In this document: in pieces, positions 58,476 through 64,000 of the stretch
Position numbering within the stretch: position 1 is the stretch's first letter
How the letters are laid out: the number at the start of each line of letters is the position of its first letter
From: Acidicapsa acidisoli
GTDB lineage: Bacteria > Acidobacteriota > Terriglobia > Terriglobales > Acidobacteriaceae
Length of the DNA stretch: 64,000 bases
Reading direction: 5' to 3'
NCBI RefSeq assembly: GCF_025685625.1
Contig: NZ_JAGSYI010000001.1
Span: 1,240,001 to 1,304,000 of the forward strand
Notes under the pieces: generated by a model
What the model saw: only the letters and a program-made list of their open reading frames with translations
Databases searched by the model: none
What the model was told of the DNA's origin: nothing
Position numbers and translations under genes: made by a program

Positions 58476-59002
58476 GCGCAGCCCTTCAGATTCCTCTCAT
58501 CTGGGCCGCGCAAAAGGATCCAGCGCCGCTCCAGCCTCCATTCATTGCATCCGCCGTCAACCACATCCAAAAGCAGCCGCCAAAAGGAGACACCCAAACC
58601 GCCGTCGCAGACGAATCGACTGTAGAGCCGACCGTTACCTACGCCTTCTATCGGAAACACACCGAAAAACTGCTTCGCCGCTATCTCTACGCTTCGCTGC
58701 AGGTAGGCCGGTCGCCCAACCTCCTAGGCGACTCGATAGGCCGGGGCTGGGTCTCCAGCCGTCGAGTTCGAACATTCGAAGACGCCCTCATCTTCGTCCT
58801 CGATGTGGAACGGTGTATCAACCGTCTCTCTGTCGCCGATCGCCAGTTGATCAGCCGCATCGTTCTCCAGGAATACACCCATGCAGAGGCCGCCGAACTC
58901 ATCGGCATCAGCACGCGCTCCGTCTGCACCAAATTTCCCCAGGCTATCGACCGGTTAACGGAGCATCTCGTGAAAGCCGATCTGCTCATCCTCCTGGACT
59001 GA
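58472..59002 (+). CDS. Sigma-70 region-4-like HTH protein
   Basis: 176 residues from a GTG at 58472 coupled to the zinc-ribbon gene. The C-terminal ~80 residues have a sigma region-4-type HTH: CINRLSVADRQLISRIVLQE, then YTHAEAAELIGISTRSVCTK. The middle has a helix (YAFYRKHTEKLLRRYLYASL) where region 2 would lie, but I see no clear region-2 core motif. It could be a degenerate sigma factor or a small HTH regulator. The frame is open upstream, but in the shadow of the first gene. A large hairpin follows at 59018. Confidence 0.7.
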   Translation: MSAALQIPLIWAAQKDPAPLQPPFIASAVNHIQKQPPKGDTQTAVADESTVEPTVTYAFYRKHTEKLLRRYLYASLQVGRSPNLLGDSIGRGWVSSRRVRTFEDALIFVLDVERCINRLSVADRQLISRIVLQEYTHAEAAELIGISTRSVCTKFPQAIDRLTEHLVKADLLILLD

Positions 59003-59017
59003 GCATTTTAGGTAAAC

Positions 59018-59057
59018 ATCGTGGCCCGGGTCTCGCATAGAGATCCGGGCCACGATG
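59018..59057. repeat. Large perfect hairpin after the sigma-like gene
   Basis: CATCGTGGCCCGG and CCGGGCCACGATG, with inner TCTC/GAGA and loop GCATA. It shares GGCCC-GGTCTCGC with the terminator at 734-774. No T run follows, so it could be a terminator-derived or REP-like element. Confidence 0.7.
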
Positions 59058-59079
59058 CTGGGTAGTGGGTCAGTTTGAA

Positions 59080-59103
59080 GGGTACGGGCTTCAGCCCCTA
59101 CCC
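59080..59103. repeat. GGGCTTCAGCCC hairpin overlapping a truncated gene end
   Basis: GGGTACGGGCT-TCA-GCCCCTACCC, a near-perfect hairpin of the same kind as at 8599-8612. The stop codon of the truncated phosphatase (59091-59093) lies inside it. Confidence 0.75.
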
Positions 59104-60620
59104 GTTACATCCCCTGCCACAATCAACAGGCTCCCATCGGTCTGGTCGGGAATGATCTGGAAGAAGTCACCGCCCACTTCGCGTGCAGGCCGGTACTCGC
59201 TCTCTATCGTGAAGCCTGGAACGGCTTCATTTTTCTCCGGAAGGATGACTTGCTGCACTTCACGTGCCGCGGCCATTTCGCCCTCAAGCACTGCTTGCTG
59301 GCGGCTAGTTCGTGCGGAGCGGAGCACCATAATGATGGCCAGCGAGAAAAAGAAGGCCAAGCCGTCGATGTCGTCTAGAGGCAGCTGCAGGATGCCGATG
59401 TGGAGTGCAATGAGCATTTGTAGAGCGTTGCTAGCGCTGTGAAGCGGAGGGAAGAGTTCGAGTACATCGAGAGCCAAGTAGGCATAGATTTCCATAGAAT
59501 AGAAGAGCAACGGAATGAGGAGAATGCCCGCCTCGCGATTGCCGCACCGCATTCGCATCCAAACCAGCCATGGAAGAATGAAATCAAGGACGATCCCAAA
59601 GGGGAAGATGGAGTAATTGACGTAGAAGGCAGGGATATTGCCGTACAGGTTCCCCGCGGCTTGAAGGGCGAACCGAATCAGCAATGCCACTATGGCGAAC
59701 AGCCACAGCAGTCGACTGAATCGCTCGCGCAAAAATGCCTGGAAAACGAGCAGGATGCCGAGTCCTTCTGCAATGTATGTAAGGGAAATGAGGATCGACC
59801 AGCTTGCCGGCAGGTTGCGAGTCGCCGTGACTAACGTAATCAATGAGAGTCCTTCGTAGGCTCCCAGCAGGAAGACCCAGAGATACTCAACCTGGTTCCG
59901 TTGTGCGATGAAGAGTGCCAGGGCCACCAAGCCGACGCCCAGGGCGAGAAAGCCGTAAAGGACGTCGGCCGCGCTCTCGCCTATGATCGTGAGCATATTT
60001 CGATCCCGCAGGACACCCTCATCTCCGACCGCGAGCCTAGCTGGGAAGAAGCCACGATTAGAACTTGTCCACCAAGTTTGTGGAGCGCGAGCTCGAATTG
60101 CGACGACGAGAAAGCCAGTGCGCAGTTCCGCTTCCGGGATGCGTACGATCATGCGTGCGTCACGTGTGTACGGCACGAAGGGTTCCACCCGGCCTGATTC
60201 CATCAGCTTTTGGCCGTTCACATAGACCTCAAACGCGCGGGAGATGAAATAGGCCTGCAAGGCCAATTTGGGGTCTGCAGCGGCGACCTTGATGTGCAGA
60301 CGCTGCCAGACGACGTCTGGGTGATTGTGAGGAAAATATTCGCTGAGCCGCGTCTTCGAGTCGATAGGGAGCCACCTGGAGTCGTCGAAATCCTTTCGGG
60401 CCCAGGCGGGATTGTCGCCGGCTTGCACCAATCCCACGGTCCCGACCTCGGCCGGTTCCCGAATGTTGGTCGCGTCGAATGGGTGGACCGCCGAGCCAAT
60501 TGCAGGTTGCGGCGCAGTCTGGGCTATGACGACAGAAACGGAAGCGATCAGGACGAGGCAAAGGGAAATGATGAGAAGGCCGGCCGGTGACGTGCGCATG
60601 CGCAAGGTCGGAAATTTCAC
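59091..60620 (-). pseudogene. Truncated PP2C/SpoIIE-type phosphatase with sensor and membrane domains
   Basis: 509 residues from a GTG at 60620 (AGGAGG 4 bases upstream). A signal segment, a galactose-binding-like sensor region (DFDDSRWLPIDSKTRLSEYF), about seven membrane spans (~200-410) and a coiled linker are intact. The SpoIIE-type PP2C domain begins (AAREVQQVILPEKNEAVPGF, then YRPAREVGGDFFQIIPDQTD) but stops at AGDVTGRG, where the family continues for about 170 more residues with the remaining metal-binding Asp motifs. The stop is inside the GGGGCTGAAGCCC hairpin repeat. The product cannot be an active phosphatase as coded. Confidence 0.85.
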
Positions 60621-60930
60621 GCGACCTCCTGAGGATTGCATTTAACCCTACCATTCCGCTGCGATGCATGCCAGACCGAGTTATCAAACAGGGGCCAAAC
60701 CTGATTCAAGCCGGATGACAGGCGATACGGAATTGCTAGTTGACGCAATTCTTTTTTGTGTTCTTCAAGATATGGCTACTCAGCCCTCGAGCATCGGCGT
60801 GGAGTATAAGCGACTGGCGGTTTCCCATCCATGCCGCACAGAACGCGTTATGGATAGGGCACCCGCTCTTGTTAATGGGACAAAAAGACAGAAACTAGGT
60901 GCGCCAGGGCGGCCTTTAGAGGGCCTGAAG

Positions 60931-63612
60931 TTAGTTGTTGCGGAGGGCTACCATTGGGTCGATTCTGGAGGCTCTGCGGGCGGGGAGGTAGCCGGCGAGG
61001 ATGGCTACTGCCAGCAGGGCCATGACTGTGCCTGCGTAGGCGTAGGGGTCCCAGGGGGATGTGGCGAAGAGCAGCGAGGCTATGAGGCGGGCGGCGGCGA
61101 AGGATGCGGCTGTGCCCAGTGCGATGCCGATCAGGGCGAGGCGCATTGTGCTTATCAGGACTTCGCGCTGGACTCGGCCGGTGGTGGCTCCGAGGGCCAT
61201 GCGGACGCCGATTTCCTGGGTTTTCTGAGTTACCGAGTAGGAGATTACGCCGTAGATGCCTAGCGCGGCTAACAGGACTCCCAGCGCCGCGAAGATCGTT
61301 ACCAGCAGGACGAAGAAACGGCGCGGCGAGACGGAGTGGTCGACGAGGGATTGCAGGGGACGGAATTCGGTGGCGGGCTGGCCGGGGTTGAGTGAGCGCA
61401 GGGCTCCGAGGACGGCTGAAGAGAGTGAGTCAGGGGCGATGCGGGTGCGGATTACGAGCGTGGCGCCTTCGGAGTCTGCGTTTTGGGTCATGGGGATGTA
61501 GACTTCGGGGCTGGAGACCTCTTCGAGACTGCTTTCGCGGACGTCGGCGATGACTCCGACGACCTGGACAGGGTTCTTGTCGACGCCGGTGGCGAATTTG
61601 CCGATGGGGTCTTCGCCCGGCCATTCGCGGCGGGCTGCGGCTTCGTTGATGACGATGACGTGCTGGGTGTCGGCTCGGTCGTGCCAGTTGAAGTCGCGGC
61701 CTTTGACGAGGCGCATGCCGATGGTGGGGATGTAGTTGGGCGAGACGAGATAGACGAAGACGGTGCTGTTGTAGTCCTTCGGGTAGGACTTGCCTGCGGC
61801 TTCGAGGCCCCAACTGCGGTTGCGGTCGAGGGGAAGCATGTCGGCTATGCCGGTGGATTCGACGCCGGGGAGGGCGTTGATGTGTTGCAGGAGGGTCTGC
61901 ATATCGGCGCTGTATTTGGCGGCGTCTTTGCCGGGGTGGAAATCGATTTCCATGGCGGCGGCGTGGCTGGGCTCGAAGCCGAGATCGACGTCGAGGACGC
62001 GGAGGAAGCTGCGCAGGAGCAGACCTGCTCCGACGAGAAGCACACAGGCTAGGGCTACTTCGGAGACGACCAAGGTGGCGCGGAAGCGTTCGTGGCGGCG
62101 GCCTGCGCCCATGCCGGAGGCGTTGTCCTTGAGCGACTCCTGTAGGTTGAGGCCGGACATTTTGAAGGCTGGGGCGAGGCCGAAGAAGATGCCGAGTGCG
62201 AGGGCGATGAGGACGGTCCACGCGAGGGCTTCGCCGTCTACGCGGATGCTGCTGAGGAGTGGCAGGGCGATGGAGCCTTGCGTCGCGAGAGCGAAGACTA
62301 CGGCGTAGGCGAAGACGAGTCCGAGGGCTGCTCCGGCGATGGCGAGGACGAGGCTTTCGGTGAGGAGCTGGCGGATGAGACGGCTGCGGCTGGCGCCCAA
62401 TGCCCGGCGCATGGCGAGCTCTTTGCTGCGGGTGGCGGCACGGCTCAGTTGCAGGTTGGAGAGGTTGACGCAGACGATGAGCAGGATGAGTCCGACGGCG
62501 GACCAGAGGACGACGAGGGAACGGCGGAGTTTGCCGCTGACGTGGTCTTTGAGGGTCAGGAGATTGGAGGAGTAATCCTCAAACCAGTCGGGGTGCAGGG
62601 CTTTGAGGTGAGGGAAGAGGCGGTCGGCTTCGTCCTGAGCTTGGGCTAAGGGGACGCCGGGCTTGAGGCGTCCGACGACGGCCAGGGTGTTGCCCCAGGT
62701 GCGCCAAAAGTCCATGATGGCCGGGACGAAGAGGTCGACTTTGCGGCCGGGGGCGAAGACGGAGCCGAAGTCGAAGCTTTCGGGGAGGACTCCGACGATG
62801 GTGACTGGGGCGTTGTTGATTGTGACGGCTTTGCCGACGATAGCTGGATCGGAGTGAAACTGGGTCTTCCAGAAATACCAGGTGAGCAGGGTTGCGGGTG
62901 GGCCGCCTTTCTGGCATTCCTGCTCTGTGAAGAGACGGCCGAATGCGGGCTGGATGCCGAGGACCGGGAAGAAATTGTCGGCGACCTCGACGGCGGCTAC
63001 CTGCTTGGGCTCGCCGGAGCCGGTGAGCTTGTATTGGAGAGAGTTGTAGAAGGTCTGGAAGCTGGTGACGGCTGCGAAGGACTGGTTGTTGCGCTGGAAC
63101 TCCTGGTAGGCGTCGACGGTGTAGGTTTCGGCGGAGAGACCGGCGGCGGTGCGGGCTTTGTCTTCTATGCTTTTACCGGCGATGAACCAGACGAGCTTTT
63201 GCGAGTCGGGGAATGGCAAGGGGCGCAGGAGCAGCGTGTTTACAACGCTGAAGACGGCGACGTTGGCCCCGATGCCGAGGGCTGCGACGAGGATGGCGAC
63301 GGTGGCGAAGCCGGGGTTGTTTTTGAGGGTGCGCAGGGTGTAGCGGAGGTCCTGGCGGAATTCGGTCCAGTAGTCGGTGAGGCGGCGACGGCGTTCCATG
63401 TGCTCTCCCATGCGTTCGCCGATGTGCTGGACGGCGAGGATGTTGCCGAACTGGCGTTCGGCTTCTTTGCGAGCGGATGTCGGAAGCCAGCCGCGTCGGA
63501 TGAGGTCTTCGGTTTTGGAGTCGATGTGGAAGCGGAGTTCGGCTTTGACGTCGGCGGCGGGGTCGGGGCCGTGGAGTCTGTCGAATCTTCGCCAGATGGG
63601 GATATTGCTCAT
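60931..63612 (-). CDS. ADOP-type (MacB/FtsX-like) ABC transporter permease
   Basis: 893 residues from ATG 63612, which overlaps the PadR stop by 4 bases (ATGA). The N-terminal prefix domain (DVKAELRFHIDSKTEDLIRR, then EAERQFGNILAVQHIGERMG) is that of Acidobacterial duplicated orphan permeases. Two FtsX/MacB units follow, each with four-span organisation: a first span ATVAILVAALGIGANVAVFS, a periplasmic domain, spans near the middle (LVLAIAGAALGLVFAYAVVF), a second periplasmic domain, and a final set ending in ILAGYLPARRASRIDPMVAL. No ATPase gene is adjacent, which is typical (hence 'orphan'). Substrate unknown. Confidence 0.92.
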   Translation of the reverse strand: MSNIPIWRRFDRLHGPDPAADVKAELRFHIDSKTEDLIRRGWLPTSARKEAERQFGNILAVQHIGERMGEHMERRRRLTDYWTEFRQDLRYTLRTLKNNPGFATVAILVAALGIGANVAVFSVVNTLLLRPLPFPDSQKLVWFIAGKSIEDKARTAAGLSAETYTVDAYQEFQRNNQSFAAVTSFQTFYNSLQYKLTGSGEPKQVAAVEVADNFFPVLGIQPAFGRLFTEQECQKGGPPATLLTWYFWKTQFHSDPAIVGKAVTINNAPVTIVGVLPESFDFGSVFAPGRKVDLFVPAIMDFWRTWGNTLAVVGRLKPGVPLAQAQDEADRLFPHLKALHPDWFEDYSSNLLTLKDHVSGKLRRSLVVLWSAVGLILLIVCVNLSNLQLSRAATRSKELAMRRALGASRSRLIRQLLTESLVLAIAGAALGLVFAYAVVFALATQGSIALPLLSSIRVDGEALAWTVLIALALGIFFGLAPAFKMSGLNLQESLKDNASGMGAGRRHERFRATLVVSEVALACVLLVGAGLLLRSFLRVLDVDLGFEPSHAAAMEIDFHPGKDAAKYSADMQTLLQHINALPGVESTGIADMLPLDRNRSWGLEAAGKSYPKDYNSTVFVYLVSPNYIPTIGMRLVKGRDFNWHDRADTQHVIVINEAAARREWPGEDPIGKFATGVDKNPVQVVGVIADVRESSLEEVSSPEVYIPMTQNADSEGATLVIRTRIAPDSLSSAVLGALRSLNPGQPATEFRPLQSLVDHSVSPRRFFVLLVTIFAALGVLLAALGIYGVISYSVTQKTQEIGVRMALGATTGRVQREVLISTMRLALIGIALGTAASFAAARLIASLLFATSPWDPYAYAGTVMALLAVAILAGYLPARRASRIDPMVALRNN

Positions 63613-63968
63613 GCTTCCTCGGTCATTGGCGGCTGGGTTGCGCCGAGGACCTTGGCTACGGCGATGGCGTAGGCTTCCCAGGTCTTTGTTTCCTGGCGCA
63701 AGTGGCGGCGGCCCTCTTCGGTAAGGCTGTAGAACTTGGCTTTGCGGTTGTTTTCGGAGAGGCCCCATTCGGCTTCGATTAGATTCTTGCTTTCGAGACG
63801 CCAGAGCGCGGGGTAGAGAGTGCCTTCTTCGACGAGGAGGGCGTCGTCGCTCTGGCGGCGGATGAGGCTGGTGATGGCGTAGCCGTGGAGCGGTCCCCAG
63901 ATGAGGGACTTGAGGATCAGAACATCGAGGGTGCCGCGAAATAAATCCAGCCGGGTCTTTTCCAGCAT
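63609..63968 (-). CDS. PadR-family transcriptional regulator of the ADOP permease
   Basis: 119 residues. Winged-helix signatures: LDVLILKSLIWGPLHGYAIT, VEEGTLYPALWRLESKNLIE, and RKAKFYSLTEEGRRHLRQET. GGGGAG lies upstream of the ATG near the window edge. Translation is coupled to the permease by a 4-base overlap, the usual PadR-ADOP arrangement in Acidobacteria. Its promoter is beyond the window. Confidence 0.93.
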   Translation of the reverse strand: MLEKTRLDLFRGTLDVLILKSLIWGPLHGYAITSLIRRQSDDALLVEEGTLYPALWRLESKNLIEAEWGLSENNRKAKFYSLTEEGRRHLRQETKTWEAYAIAVAKVLGATQPPMTEEA

Positions 63969-64000
63969 TCCATCTGCTCCCCTTTGATTTCATGGGAAGG

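Overview
The window is a high-GC chromosomal segment that most resembles an acidobacterium of the Terriglobia (subdivision 1) type. The support is a giant Oar/TonB-receptor-like protein with an N-terminal carboxypeptidase-regulatory domain, a PadR regulator coupled to an ADOP-type (MacB-like) permease with its own N-terminal prefix domain, a second PadR coupled to an S41 protease carrying a similar prefix, an lpxC gene (Gram-negative lipid A), and many short palindromic or tandem intergenic repeats. I see no rRNA, tRNA or CRISPR array. Assignment to a genus is not possible from the sequence alone.

Layout. 1-28.5 kb is ordinary chromosome: truncated alr; the Oar-like receptor; an FAD-linked oxidase; a GntR-slipin operon with a clear operator; two secreted proteins; a lipoate block (E2 acyltransferase, lipB, thioesterase); PadR-S41 protease; an ECF sigma/anti-sigma/membrane protein set; a secreted Gly-Ser-repeat protein; a lactonase; lpxC; an M20 peptidase; a GH32 fructosidase; purE-purK.

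28.5-50.4 kb is a minus-strand island of phage-derived genes: terminase large subunit, portal, prohead-protease-like, scaffold-like, capsid, adaptor/neck, tail and baseplate-like proteins, a small XhlA-like membrane protein, and a fibre/pectate-lyase-like gene of about 8 kb. It has no integrase, repressor, replication, lysozyme or recognisable tape-measure gene. A HipA-like kinase and a DUF3037-type protein sit between terminase and portal. Terminator-like hairpins lie between many of the structural genes. The fibre gene is split by one frameshift at a G5 run and one in-frame TAG. I read the island as a decayed or domesticated phage/GTA-like cluster; its activity is unknown.

50.4-64 kb: a non-coding stretch of about 0.75 kb rich in DnaA-box-like motifs (an oriC candidate) precedes dnaN. 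Then come a 41-codon membrane peptide, a secreted aspartyl protease, a class II photolyase, a Gfo/Idh/MocA oxidoreductase, an XRE/S24-like regulator, a zinc-ribbon plus sigma-region-4-like pair, a PP2C/SpoIIE phosphatase truncated exactly at a hairpin repeat, and an ADOP permease with its PadR regulator.

Several repeat families recur in and beyond the island: GTTAGC-rich elements, GGGAACA/GGGAATA heptamers, GGGTGCCCCA hairpins and GGGGCTT(T/C)AGCCCC hairpins. The GTTAGC elements overlap the 3' ends of at least five genes and provide their TAG stops.
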